Shown here piece after piece: positions 6,283 to 12,397 of a stretch of DNA of 12,397 bases. Where the stretch lies: assembly GCA_934754755.1 (NCBI GenBank), contig CAKVJS010000017.1, forward strand, positions 1 through 12,397, written 5' to 3'. The notes below the pieces were generated by a model that was not told where the DNA came from, made no database searches, and saw nothing but the letters and a program-made list of their open reading frames with translations. The DNA is from an uncultured Erysipelotrichales bacterium. Its GTDB lineage: Bacteria; Bacillota_I; Bacilli_A; Erysipelotrichales; Coprobacillaceae. Position 1 is the first letter of the stretch, and each line of letters starts with the position of its first letter. A program made the translations under genes and the position numbers.

Positions 6283-6305
6283 GCATGGAAGTGCTGTTTT
6301 ATTGT
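6272..6305 (+). terminator. Terminator of the predicted small RNA
   Basis: AACAGCA (6279-6285) pairs with TGCTGTT (6292-6298) around a 6-nt loop. After one mismatch the stem extends with ACAATA (6272-6277) and TATTGT (6300-6305). The T tract (TTTTATT) is modest, so efficiency is uncertain. Confidence 0.65.
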
Positions 6306-6317
6306 GCTTACATAAAG

Positions 6318-6344
6318 AAAAAGCTATTCGAATGACAATAGCTT
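6318..6344 (-). terminator. Terminator of the helical-repeat/cold-shock gene
   Basis: On -, AAGCTATT and AATAGCTT form a perfect 8-bp stem around an 8-nt loop, followed by TTT. It starts 2 nt after the stop codon of the minus-strand gene. Confidence 0.8.
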
Positions 6345-6345
6345 A

Positions 6346-7599
6346 TTAATATCCAAAATGGATATATTCTTCCGTTGTAATAATTAAGATTGCTTTTGTA
6401 GTAAGGCGATCTTTTTTTGTATCATACGTAGGTAATACACTATATTCTACACTATCATGGCGTTGTACTTCATCATCATAAACATAGTCCGTTTGTTTGA
6501 AGAAAATACCTTCGGAACCAATGGTACCTAATTTCTTTGATTGATTATAATGAACAACCGTTCCTTTATTACGAGCAACATATACATTTAGGTTTTTCAT
6601 AATAATATTATACATACCATCGTATAGTTCATCGGCAGAAAGTGCTGCATATTTATGATCTTCAGGATACTCTTGCATCGTTTGATAAGGCAGTGTATTT
6701 TCCTTGGCTAACTTAGAAATGAAAATATCAACAATCTCTATTAAATCTTCTCGTTTTGTTCGAATGGTTGCTTCCAATAATCGTTTATATAAAGGGATTA
6801 AGGATACATCGAAGCCATTTTCAAAGAAATCATAAAGTAAGTATATATTTGCTTTTTCATATTGCTCTAATTTTGCGTGTAATTTGTATAATATTTCATA
6901 GAAATTAACATTGCGAATACGGTTTTGTAGTTTTAACAGTTCACGTTCTGCTTCTTCGGCTTGGTTTTCTTCTACTAGTGCACACGCACGATAATACATC
7001 ATCCAAGGTAATGCGTTGTAGTGCCATTTTAGTGGCAATGAAAAGGCTTGATTCGCGCAAGTAATACATAAAGCATATTGTTTTGTTTCGTATAAGGCAC
7101 GAATGGTTAAGCGGTAGTAGCGTTCTTTCTTAGATTCGAATTCTTTTCCTTCTGGATTGATAAAAGGATTGCTTGATAATTGTGTTGGATCAAGAAAAGA
7201 TAAGGCCCATAGAATTTTTTCATAGTTAATGTGTTTTCCATGCAAAATATATTTAATAGCCTTGTTTATAGCTGGTTCTAACGGCGAGTATTTTTCTTGC
7301 TTACATACCGATGCAATTTCTTCAATGGCATCAAAAAAAACTTCTTCTTCTTTTTTTAATTCTGATATTTCCTTGTTTACATATTGATTATATAAAGCGT
7401 ATCCGTAGTGATTTTTGTATTTTTCTAATTCAGGACAATCTTTAAAAAATACACGTCCAATGGCGATCGCTTCTTCATTTAGACCCTCATTTTTTAGTAA
7501 TTTAATGAAATCCATGGCTTGAAAATCATTGAATAGGGATGGTTCGGCCTTAAATTTCTTATGATAGATTTCTAAGGTTTTTGTTTCATTTTCGTTCAT
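6346..7599 (-). CDS. Helical-repeat (TPR-like) protein with C-terminal cold-shock-like OB domain, function unknown
   Basis: A 417-residue soluble protein I cannot assign to a named gene. Residues 1-330 are almost all helical, with TPR-like pairs: NEGLNEEAIAIGRVFF near 37-52, RALYETKQYALCITCANQAF, YYRACALVEENQAEEAERELLKL, and LYKLHAKLEQYEKANIYLLYDFF. From about 338 a beta-rich domain begins: KGTVVHYNQSKKLGTIGS, IFFKQTDYVYDDEVQ, DSVEYSVLP, KAILI. This order matches a cold-shock domain (KGTVKWFN, then the VFVHF strand, then GDxVEFxV), but the RNP1 aromatics are lost (KKLGTI for KGFGFI) and RNP2 is IFFKQ. RNA or ribosome-associated binding is an inference. ATG 7599 has AGAGGTGA 5 nt upstream; GTG 7608 overlaps that SD and is rejected. 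Monocistronic, with its own promoter and terminator. Confidence 0.8.
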   Translation of the reverse strand: MNENETKTLEIYHKKFKAEPSLFNDFQAMDFIKLLKNEGLNEEAIAIGRVFFKDCPELEKYKNHYGYALYNQYVNKEISELKKEEEVFFDAIEEIASVCKQEKYSPLEPAINKAIKYILHGKHINYEKILWALSFLDPTQLSSNPFINPEGKEFESKKERYYRLTIRALYETKQYALCITCANQAFSLPLKWHYNALPWMMYYRACALVEENQAEEAERELLKLQNRIRNVNFYEILYKLHAKLEQYEKANIYLLYDFFENGFDVSLIPLYKRLLEATIRTKREDLIEIVDIFISKLAKENTLPYQTMQEYPEDHKYAALSADELYDGMYNIIMKNLNVYVARNKGTVVHYNQSKKLGTIGSEGIFFKQTDYVYDDEVQRHDSVEYSVLPTYDTKKDRLTTKAILIITTEEYIHFGY

Positions 7600-7617
7600 T
7601 CTTTTCACCTCTTATCT

Positions 7618-7623
7618 ATTATA
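7618..7623 (-). promoter_or_regulatory. Extended -10 promoter of the helical-repeat/cold-shock gene
   Basis: On - the sequence reads TGG-TATAAT, an extended -10 element. The -35 (TGGAAA at 17 nt) is weak. The leader would be only about 12 nt before the start codon region. Confidence 0.6.
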
Positions 7624-7667
7624 CCATTTATTTTCGTCATTTCCATTATATTCTATAAGAAAATGTT

Positions 7668-7694
7668 TTGTTATCGCATTTTATATGCTATAAT
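7668..7694 (+). promoter_or_regulatory. Promoter of pnp
   Basis: TGC-TATAAT (7686-7694) is an extended -10; TTGTTA at 7668-7673 is a possible -35 at a short 15-nt spacing. The start would be near 7701, leaving a leader of about 21 nt with no room for the long autoregulatory hairpin known from E. coli pnp. Confidence 0.6.
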
Positions 7695-7721
7695 ATGTAA
7701 GATAATAAAGAGGTGGAAAGT

Positions 7722-9869
7722 ATGAGTAAACAAGTATTTAATTTAGATTTCTATGGTAAAACACTAACGGTTGAGGTTGGTGAATTAGCGAAGCAAGCAA
7801 ATGGTTCGGTCTTCGTTCGATATAATGATACGGTTGTTTTATCTACCGTAGTTGCAGGTAAAACACCTAAAGAGGTGGATTTTTTTCCGTTGACGGTGAC
7901 GTATGAGGAAAAGTTATATTCCGTTGGTAAAATCCCCGGTGGTTTTTTAAAACGAGAAGGGAGACCTAGTGAACATGGAACCTTAACCGCCCGGATGATC
8001 GATCGTCCGATTCGTCCTTTGTTTGCGGATGGCTTTCGAAATGAAGTACAAAGTGTGAATACTGTACTTTCCGTTGACCAAAATGCGAGTCCAGAAATGG
8101 CTGCCATGTTTGGTGCCTCTTTAGCCTTATGTGTTTCTGATATTCCATTCCATGGACCGATTGCGGGAGTTATTGTTGGTTGCATTGATGGTAAATTCAT
8201 CGTTAATGGCACACCCGAACAAATGGAACAAAGCATTATTAATTTAGAAGTTGCAGGAACAAAAGACGCTATTAACATGGTGGAAGCGGACGCTAAAGAA
8301 GTCGATGAACAAACGATGTTAGAAGCTTTACAATTCGGTCATGAAAAAATCAAAGAATTGATTGCCTTTCAAGAAAAGATTATAGAGAGCTGTGGAAAAG
8401 AAAAAATGGAAATACCTTTATTTACCATTGATGATTCTTTGCTTTCTGAAGTTAGTGATCAAGTAACTGCCAAGATGCAACAAGCGGTATTAATTCCCGG
8501 GAAATTGGATCGTTATGGAGCGATTGCAGCAATTAAAGAAGAAACGATGGAAGTATATAATAATAAGGAGTATGCCTCTCCAGAAGTAAAGGCAAATGTA
8601 CTCAAACAAGTTGGTATCATAGTAAGTGATATAGAAAAGAAAGAAGTTCGCCATTTAATTACCGTTAAAAAAATACGACCGGATGGACGTCAAATTGATG
8701 AGGTACGCCCTTTAAATTCACAAATCGATTTGTTGCCAAGGGTACATGGATCTGCTTTGTTTACTAGAGGGGAAACACAAGTCTTATCCGCTTGTACTCT
8801 AGGGGCACAAGGAGAATATCAAAAAATTGATGGATTAGGGGTAGAAAATCAAAAGCATTTTATGCACCACTATAATTTCCCACCGTATTCGGTTGGTGAA
8901 ACAGGCCGTATGGGAGCTCCTGGACGACGTGAAATTGGTCATGGGGCACTGGGAGAAAGAGCATTATTACAGGTCATTCCAAGTGAAGAAGAATTTCCAT
9001 ACACCATTCGTGTTGTTTCTGAAGTATTAGAATCCAATGGATCCTCTTCCCAAGCATCGATCTGTGCCTCAACAATGGCATTGATGAGCGCTGGGGTTCC
9101 GATCCATGCGCCGGTTGCTGGAATAGCGATGGGTCTTGTCAAAAGTGGTGAGGATTATACAATCCTAACCGATATTCAAGGTATGGAAGATCATCTAGGT
9201 GATATGGACTTTAAGGTAGCTGGTACGGATAAAGGGATTTGCGCCCTACAAATGGATATTAAAATTGATGGTATCACACAAGAAATTTTAGCGGAAGCAC
9301 TGCATCAAGCTAAGATTGGTCGTGCTACTATTATGGAAAACATGATGCAAACGATCCAACAACCGAGACATGATTTATCACCTTATGCGCCAAAAGTACA
9401 TATGATGAAAATCGATCCCGAACAAATTCGTGATGTTATTGGACAAGGTGGTAAAGTTATTAATGAAATTATTGAAAAATCAATGGATGTAAAAATTGAT
9501 ATTGAACAAGATGGAACAGTTATCATCTACCATACGGATCAGGATGCCATTGATATTGCGATTTCACTTATTGAAACGATTGTTAAAAAAGCAAAAATAG
9601 GTGAGGTGTATGAAGGTAAGGTAGTTCGAGTTGAAAAATACGGAGCCTTTGTACAACTGTTCGAAGGAACGGATGGGTTGTTGCATGTCTCACAAATTGC
9701 GCATGAACGAGTAGAAAAACCATCCGACATTATTAAAATTGGTGATGTTATCAAAGTGAAAGTAACGGAAATTGATGATAAGGGTCGCGTGAATGTTTCC
9801 CGTAAAGCATTGCTTCCCAAACCAAACAAAGAAGAAGCTAAACCAAATAAAGAAGACAAGAGAGTATAA
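7722..9869 (+). CDS. pnp: Polynucleotide phosphorylase (PNPase)
   Basis: Phosphorolytic 3'-5' exoribonuclease and degradosome component, 715 residues, normal length. First RNase PH domain about 10-140, with the hallmark [27 protein letters not shown] near 76-101. The helical linker is about 145-310. The second, catalytic RNase PH domain is about 320-540, with RGETQVL, the phosphate-binding SNGSSSQAS (438-446) and [14 protein letters not shown] (489-502) bearing the catalytic aspartates. The KH domain is about 560-620 with VIGQGGK (572-578), and S1 is about 626-697 ([20 protein letters not shown]). The short charged tail repeats [16 protein letters not shown] 7722 follows AGGTGG by 5 nt; GTG 7713 lies in the SD. 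It stands alone rather than behind rpsO. Diverges from the cold-shock-like gene. Confidence 0.97.
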   Translation: MSKQVFNLDFYGKTLTVEVGELAKQANGSVFVRYNDTVVLSTVVAGKTPKEVDFFPLTVTYEEKLYSVGKIPGGFLKREGRPSEHGTLTARMIDRPIRPLFADGFRNEVQSVNTVLSVDQNASPEMAAMFGASLALCVSDIPFHGPIAGVIVGCIDGKFIVNGTPEQMEQSIINLEVAGTKDAINMVEADAKEVDEQTMLEALQFGHEKIKELIAFQEKIIESCGKEKMEIPLFTIDDSLLSEVSDQVTAKMQQAVLIPGKLDRYGAIAAIKEETMEVYNNKEYASPEVKANVLKQVGIIVSDIEKKEVRHLITVKKIRPDGRQIDEVRPLNSQIDLLPRVHGSALFTRGETQVLSACTLGAQGEYQKIDGLGVENQKHFMHHYNFPPYSVGETGRMGAPGRREIGHGALGERALLQVIPSEEEFPYTIRVVSEVLESNGSSSQASICASTMALMSAGVPIHAPVAGIAMGLVKSGEDYTILTDIQGMEDHLGDMDFKVAGTDKGICALQMDIKIDGITQEILAEALHQAKIGRATIMENMMQTIQQPRHDLSPYAPKVHMMKIDPEQIRDVIGQGGKVINEIIEKSMDVKIDIEQDGTVIIYHTDQDAIDIAISLIETIVKKAKIGEVYEGKVVRVEKYGAFVQLFEGTDGLLHVSQIAHERVEKPSDIIKIGDVIKVKVTEIDDKGRVNVSRKALLPKPNKEEAKPNKEDKRV

Positions 9870-9890
9870 TTAATATATTCTCTTCTTTTT
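9858..9890 (+). terminator. Terminator overlapping the end of pnp
   Basis: AAGAGAGTATA (9858-9868) pairs with TATATTCTCTT (9874-9884) with one G-U, then C and five T. The 5' arm covers the last sense codons and most of the TAA stop. Confidence 0.75.
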
Positions 9891-9921
9891 ATGTTTTTAT
9901 ATGTAAACGGTAACTAAATGA

Positions 9922-9950
9922 TTGAATTATGACTTGGAAAATCCTATAAT
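9922..9950 (+). promoter_or_regulatory. Promoter of pfkA
   Basis: TTGAAT (9922-9927), exactly 17 nt, then TATAAT (9945-9950). It has the same hexamers and spacing as the mltG promoter. The start would fall near the AAGGAGG at 9956-9962, giving a very short leader. Confidence 0.75.
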
Positions 9951-9967
9951 AAAGTAAGGAGGTTATT

Positions 9968-11086
9968 ATGGGTGAAAATATAAAAAAGATCGCATTATTA
10001 ACAGCAGGTGGTGATTGTCCTGGGCTCAATGCCGTCATTCGGGCGATTACCAAAATCGCCTCTTCGCAATATGGCTATAGTGTTATCGGTTATAGTTATG
10101 GCTATCGAGGTCTATACAATAATGAATACGTTACTTTAACAGAACAAAAAGTAGAGGAAATTTATAAAGAGGGGGGGTCTATTTTATATAGTTCTAATAA
10201 AGATAATTTATTTGAATATTTAGTTGATGATGGTCATGGCAATAAAGTACGGCGTGATGTATCAAAGCAGGGTATTGATAATTTAGCGAAAGAAAATGTG
10301 GATGTATTAGTTGTCTTAGGTGGCGATGGCTCGCTTACAAGTGCGCGTGATTTTGCGCGAAAAGGGGTGCGGGTTATTGGTGTTCCAAAAACTATGGATA
10401 ATGATCTACCGAGTACCGATTTAACTTATGGATTTATTAGCGCTATGACAGTAGGCACACAATTTATCGATCGATTACAGACAACTGCCAAATCACATCA
10501 CCGGGTTATTTGTTGTGAACTGATGGGAAGGGATGCTGGATGGATTGCTTTATATGCAGGTCTTGCGGGTAATGCATCTTGTATCTTGATACCAGAGATT
10601 CCCTTTTCTATTGATGCGATTGTTTCCTTTATTAAACATCGAGATGAAGCGGGATATCCATATACCGTTATTGCGATTGCAGAAGGAGCTAAGTACCGGG
10701 ATGGAACAAAAGTCATAGGTAAAATCATTGCGGATAGTCCAGATCCTATTCGATATTCGGGAATTGCAGCAAAGGTTGCAGAAGATCTAGAAGTAAAAAT
10801 CCCCAATCATGAAGTTCGTTCCGTTAATCCTGGCCATATTATTCGTGGTGGCGATATCCAAGCGTATGATCGCATCTTAGCGATTCGCTTTGGCGCTAAA
10901 GCTTGTGAATTGATTGATCAAGGGAAATTTGGTAATGTAGTGACCTTACAAGGGGAAACAATGTCGTATGCTTCATTAGAGGAAGTCATTGGAGATGCTA
11001 AGGTAGGAAAACAAAAGCAAGTCGATGCTCATGGAGAATACGTACAAGTTGCAAAGAAAATGGGTGTTTGTTTTGGTGATGAATAG
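9968..11086 (+). CDS. pfkA: 6-phosphofructokinase, G/K mixed-type, probably ATP-dependent
   Basis: Phosphorylates fructose 6-phosphate in glycolysis. The 372 residues exceed the roughly 320 of classic PfkA. Motifs: N-terminal LLTAGGDCPGLNAVIR (10-25), GGDGS (118-122), PKTMDND (140-146) with the catalytic Asp144, MGRDAGWIAL (186-195), IPE (208-210) and GHIIRGG (289-295). Gly121 corresponds to Gly104 of E. coli PfkA, the ATP-type residue, whereas Lys141 corresponds to position 124, which is Lys in pyrophosphate-type enzymes. This combination is known in group III / mixed-type PFKs, several of which use ATP. Met143 replaces the usual Ile in the TIDND motif. ATG has AAGGAGG 5 nt upstream. Codons 68-70 lie on a run of seven G (10171-10177). 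Single-gene unit with its own promoter and terminator. Confidence 0.92.
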   Translation: MGENIKKIALLTAGGDCPGLNAVIRAITKIASSQYGYSVIGYSYGYRGLYNNEYVTLTEQKVEEIYKEGGSILYSSNKDNLFEYLVDDGHGNKVRRDVSKQGIDNLAKENVDVLVVLGGDGSLTSARDFARKGVRVIGVPKTMDNDLPSTDLTYGFISAMTVGTQFIDRLQTTAKSHHRVICCELMGRDAGWIALYAGLAGNASCILIPEIPFSIDAIVSFIKHRDEAGYPYTVIAIAEGAKYRDGTKVIGKIIADSPDPIRYSGIAAKVAEDLEVKIPNHEVRSVNPGHIIRGGDIQAYDRILAIRFGAKACELIDQGKFGNVVTLQGETMSYASLEEVIGDAKVGKQKQVDAHGEYVQVAKKMGVCFGDE

Positions 11087-11105
11087 GGTATAGCACCCTA
11101 TTTTT
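11083..11105 (+). terminator. Terminator of pfkA
   Basis: ATAGGGT (11083-11089) pairs with ACCCTAT (11095-11101) around a 5-nt loop, then four more T. The stem contains the pfkA stop codon. Confidence 0.85.
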
Positions 11106-11106
11106 G

Positions 11107-11144
11107 TTTACATGTAAATTTGTGAATTGTATCATATGTTACAA
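11107..11144. promoter_or_regulatory. Two palindromes upstream of the feo promoter
   Basis: TTTACATGTAAA (11107-11118) is a perfect 12-bp palindrome. TTGTATCATATGTTACAA (11127-11144) is an 18-bp palindrome with one mismatched pair. Either could be an operator upstream of feo. TTTACA-N17-TATCAT (11107-11112, 11130-11135) could also be a second, weaker promoter. Chance palindromes are common in AT-rich DNA, so regulator binding is unproven. Confidence 0.35.
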
Positions 11145-11198
11145 TAAATAAGGTTTTTATGCTAAAAATAAATATAATTTGTAGTATTGACAATTCAC
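11122..11198. repeat. Distant 9-bp inverted repeat flanking the feo upstream region
   Basis: GTGAATTGT (11122-11130) and ACAATTCAC (11190-11198) are perfect inverted copies 59 nt apart. The right copy overlaps the -35 hexamer TTGACA of the feo promoter. Half-sites so placed would suit a dimer binding at two sites or DNA looping; this is inference. Confidence 0.4.
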
Positions 11199-11215
11199 CC
11201 ATAAAGGAATATGAT
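11187..11215 (+). promoter_or_regulatory. Promoter of the feo operon
   Basis: A perfect -35 TTGACA (11187-11192), a 17-nt spacer and TATGAT (11210-11215). Transcription would start near 11222. Such a strong core promoter implies control by a repressor. Confidence 0.82.
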
Positions 11216-11225
11216 ATATCTATAG

Positions 11226-11239
11226 TTAGAGTAGACTAA
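11226..11239. promoter_or_regulatory. TTAG-N6-CTAA dyad just after the feo start site (possible operator)
   Basis: TTAG-AGTAGA-CTAA lies about 4-17 nt into the predicted feo transcript, between promoter and ribosome binding site. DtxR/MntR/IdeR-type iron or manganese repressors bind sites with TTAG/CTAA arms as I recall them, and feo operons are commonly under such control. No regulator gene is in the window. Confidence 0.5.
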
Positions 11240-11256
11240 TTCTGGGAGGTGTCAAT

Positions 11257-11466
11257 ATGCCCTTGACTATGGCAAGTATTGGAGAAAAACATACGATCAA
11301 AAAAATTGGTGGCAAAGAAGAAACAAAAAAATTCTTAGCTTCTTTAGGATTTAACGCGGGTGAAACAGTCGTTTTAGTATCGGAAAGCTATGGTAATATT
11401 ATAACCAAAGTAAAAGACTCAAGAATAGCTATTAGTAAGGAAATGGCTATTAAAATCTTAATATAG
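11257..11466 (+). CDS. feoA: FeoA-family protein 1
   Basis: A 69-residue SH3-like cytosolic protein of the ferrous iron transport system, usual size. It shows the FeoA layout: a hydrophobic start (MPLTMASIGEKHTIKKIGG), the LASLGFNAGETVVLV turn (29-43; family form LxxLGxxPGxxV), then IITKVKDSRIAISKEMAIKILI (49-69; family form of the last strands and helix). FeoA is thought to bind FeoB or its nucleotide-binding part and to be needed for uptake. ATG has GGGAGG 7 nt upstream. It is the first gene of feoA-feoA-feoB and lies 18 nt before the second feoA. Confidence 0.88.
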   Translation: MPLTMASIGEKHTIKKIGGKEETKKFLASLGFNAGETVVLVSESYGNIITKVKDSRIAISKEMAIKILI

Positions 11467-11484
11467 GAGTTGAAGGAGAGTAGT

Positions 11485-11706
11485 ATGAAAACATTAAAAG
11501 ATACCAACTGTGGTCAAACAGTAAAAGTATTAAAGGTGCATGGTTCCGGATCTATTAAACGAAGAATTATGGACATGGGAATTACACAAGGTGTAGAAAT
11601 TTATGTTCGTAAAGTAGCACCACTTGGCGATCCGATTGAAGTGCAAGTACGTGGATATGAGCTGTCTTTACGTAAGAGCGATGGAGAAATGGTTGAAGTA
11701 GAATAA
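11485..11706 (+). CDS. feoA: FeoA-family protein 2
   Basis: A second, divergent FeoA of 73 residues. It has LKDTNCGQTVKVLKVHGSGSIKRRIMDMGITQGVEIYV (4-41), with the MDMGITQG turn, and a full PLGDPIEVQVRGYELSLRKSDGEMVEV end (46-72), the classic FeoA C-terminal pattern (DPxxxxxxGxxLxLRxxxAxxIxV). The match to canonical FeoA is closer than for the first copy. ATG 11485 has AGGAG 6 nt upstream; TTG 11470 would put extra residues across that SD and is rejected. The paired FeoA proteins probably work with the same FeoB. Confidence 0.9.
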   Translation: MKTLKDTNCGQTVKVLKVHGSGSIKRRIMDMGITQGVEIYVRKVAPLGDPIEVQVRGYELSLRKSDGEMVEVE

Positions 11707-11713
11707 TACAAGA

Positions 11714-11730
11714 GGGGGGGGTACACCCTT
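11714..11730 (+). other. Eight-G run with C-rich partner between feoA2 and feoB
   Basis: Eight consecutive G (11714-11721) are followed by TACA and CCCTT. GGG/CCC with a four-base TACA loop can form and slide along the G run. The T-poor sequence after it (TTATTATTTT) gives at best partial termination, so this may lower feoB relative to feoA or mark RNA processing. Confidence 0.4.
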
Positions 11731-11748
11731 ATTATTTTAAATCAAAGG

Positions 11749-11762
11749 TTAGCTTATGCTAA
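11749..11762. promoter_or_regulatory. TTAG-N6-CTAA dyad just before feoB
   Basis: TTAG-CTTATG-CTAA ends 6 nt before the feoB AGGAGG (11769-11774). In RNA it makes a 5-bp TTAGC/GCTAA hairpin. It has the same arms and spacing as the dyads at the feo promoter and the small RNA. It could be a DNA operator or an RNA element controlling feoB translation. Confidence 0.4.
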
Positions 11763-11780
11763 TATATTAGGAGGAAGAAT

Positions 11781-12397
11781 ATGACAATCAAGATAGCACT
11801 AGCGGGTAATCCTAACAGTGGAAAAACAACTTTGTTTAATACACTGACAGGGTCTAATCAGTATGTTGGAAACTGGCCTGGAGTTACCGTAGAAAAAAAA
11901 GAAGGAAAACTAAAAAAGAAAAAAGATGTAACGATTATTGACTTACCTGGTATTTATTCTTTGTCACCATATTCATTGGAAGAAGTAGTAGCACGGGATT
12001 TCTTACAAACACAAAAGATAGATGCCATTATTAATATTATAGATGGTTCCAACTTAGAACGTAACCTATATTTAACAACACAGTTATTAGAAGTTGGAGT
12101 GCCGGTTATCATCGCTGTTAACATGATGGATATTGTAAAGAAGAATGGTGATGCGATAAAGTTAGAGGCTCTTTCAAAAATGTTAGGATGCCCGGTAGTA
12201 TCTCTGTCAGCCTTAAAAGGAGACGGTGTTGATGCATTAATCGAAACTGCTGTCCAAACAGCTAAGTCAAAAAAATATGCGATGCAAAATATCTTTACAG
12301 AAGAAATAGAAGAAATCATAACTAAAATTGAATCTTCATTGGATAGCAGTATTGCCCAAAATCAAAAACGCTATTATGCGATTAAGCTGTTCGAAAG
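11781..12397 (+). CDS. feoB: Ferrous iron transporter FeoB, N-terminal part (runs off the window)
   Basis: The first 205 codons are present and the frame is open to the window end; full FeoB is a large polytopic inner-membrane protein. The visible part is the cytosolic NFeoB G domain: G1/P-loop GNPNSGKT (9-16), switch I region with GVTVEKKEG (34-42), G3 DLPG (54-57) followed by the FeoB-typical IYSLSPYSLEE, G4 NMMD (114-117; FeoB normally has NxxD), and G5 SALKG (143-147). From about 150 the helical GDI-like region begins. ATG has AGGAGG 6 nt upstream. It imports Fe2+ with the two FeoA proteins encoded just before it, under the shared feo promoter. The membrane part is outside the window. Confidence 0.96.
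   Translation, partial: MTIKIALAGNPNSGKTTLFNTLTGSNQYVGNWPGVTVEKKEGKLKKKKDVTIIDLPGIYSLSPYSLEEVVARDFLQTQKIDAIINIIDGSNLERNLYLTTQLLEVGVPVIIAVNMMDIVKKNGDAIKLEALSKMLGCPVVSLSALKGDGVDALIETAVQTAKSKKYAMQNIFTEEIEEIITKIESSLDSSIAQNQKRYYAIKLFE

Larger units (their letters stand above)
6059..6302 (+). ncRNA. Candidate structured small regulatory RNA with C-rich hairpin loop (about 245 nt)
   Basis: The 387-bp gap 5959-6345 has no convincing gene, but has a promoter (6025-6052) and a terminator (6272-6305). The sequence between folds well by eye. TGAAGTG (6060-6066) pairs with CACTTCA (6129-6135). Inside it are hairpin GTTAG/CTAAC (6067-6071/6078-6082) and a 10-bp hairpin 6083-6092/6099-6108 (one G-U) whose loop is UCUCCC. 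A perfect 16-nt palindrome lies at 6144-6159. The UCUCCC loop is the kind of unpaired C-rich motif that RsaE/RoxS- and FsrA-type RNAs use to bind Shine-Dalgarno sequences. An alternative long-range pairing (TTAGCA 6068-6073 with TGCTAA 6236-6241; 6080-6089 with 6196-6205) would give a 200-nt rod, so a 6S-type RNA is also conceivable. It does not look like tRNA, T-box, SRP, tmRNA or RNase P. Transcript ends are predictions; family is unidentified. Confidence 0.5.

Noticed and set aside
6001..6345. Riboswitch or T-box leader
   Set aside because: No gene follows on + strand, and no T-box sequence or known aptamer core was recognised.
7751..8278. 175-codon antisense frame within pnp
   Set aside because: Shadow of a strongly conserved gene; composition is codon-complement-like and no ribosome binding site or domain is seen.
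11714..11721. G-quadruplex at the eight-G run
   Set aside because: A single G tract; no further three-G tracts nearby to complete a quadruplex within one strand.
11954..12319. 121-codon antisense frame within feoB
   Set aside because: The + strand encodes a clear G domain over the same bases; the antisense frame has no recognisable feature.

Overview
The window (about 12.4 kb, AT-rich) reads as core chromosome of a low-GC Gram-positive bacterium (Bacillota). Ribosome binding sites are strong AGGAGG/AGGTGA types, promoters are TTGAAT/TTGACA-N16/17-TATAAT types, and several gene ends carry compact hairpin-plus-T terminators. The order ruvX end - DUF1292 - mltG - O-methyltransferase - U32 - U32 - greA matches the yrrK-yrzB-yrrL-yrrM-yrrN-yrrO-(udk)-greA block of Bacillus, with udk missing. 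Together with a tandem feoA-feoA-feoB and a G/K mixed-type phosphofructokinase, this suggests an anaerobic gut-type lineage such as Erysipelotrichales; that placement is inference. No prophage, IS element, CRISPR array, rRNA or tRNA was seen.

Left region (1-4884, + strand): the last codons of a probable ruvX, a DUF1292 protein with a cysteine-rich tail, then an operon from its own promoter: mltG (glycan-strand terminase), trmR/yrrM, and the paired U32 proteins yrrN/yrrO (trhP1/trhP2). The last three are the known enzymes for making 5-hydroxyuridine and 5-methoxyuridine at tRNA wobble position 34. greA follows and ends in a terminator.

Middle region (4888-7700): two small membrane-associated genes diverge from each other (a TIGR04086/YrzE-like four-helix protein on -, a DUF421/YetF-like protein on +). 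Then comes a 387-bp gap without a convincing protein gene. It holds a promoter, a set of hairpins, short direct repeats and a terminator, and is best read as a gene for a structured small RNA of about 245 nt. Beyond it, on -, lies a helical-repeat protein with a C-terminal cold-shock-like domain.

Right region (7660-12397, + strand): pnp (polynucleotide phosphorylase), pfkA, and the ferrous-iron uptake operon feoA-feoA-feoB (feoB runs off the window), each unit with its own promoter.

Most interesting: the dyad TTAG-N6-CTAA occurs three times by eye and only outside genes: just after the feo start site, just before feoB, and just after the start site of the predicted small RNA. The RNA also presents UCUCCC in a hairpin loop, complementary to Shine-Dalgarno sequences including that of the first feoA. 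This suggests, without proving it, an iron- or metal-responsive regulatory RNA analogous to FsrA/RyhB.
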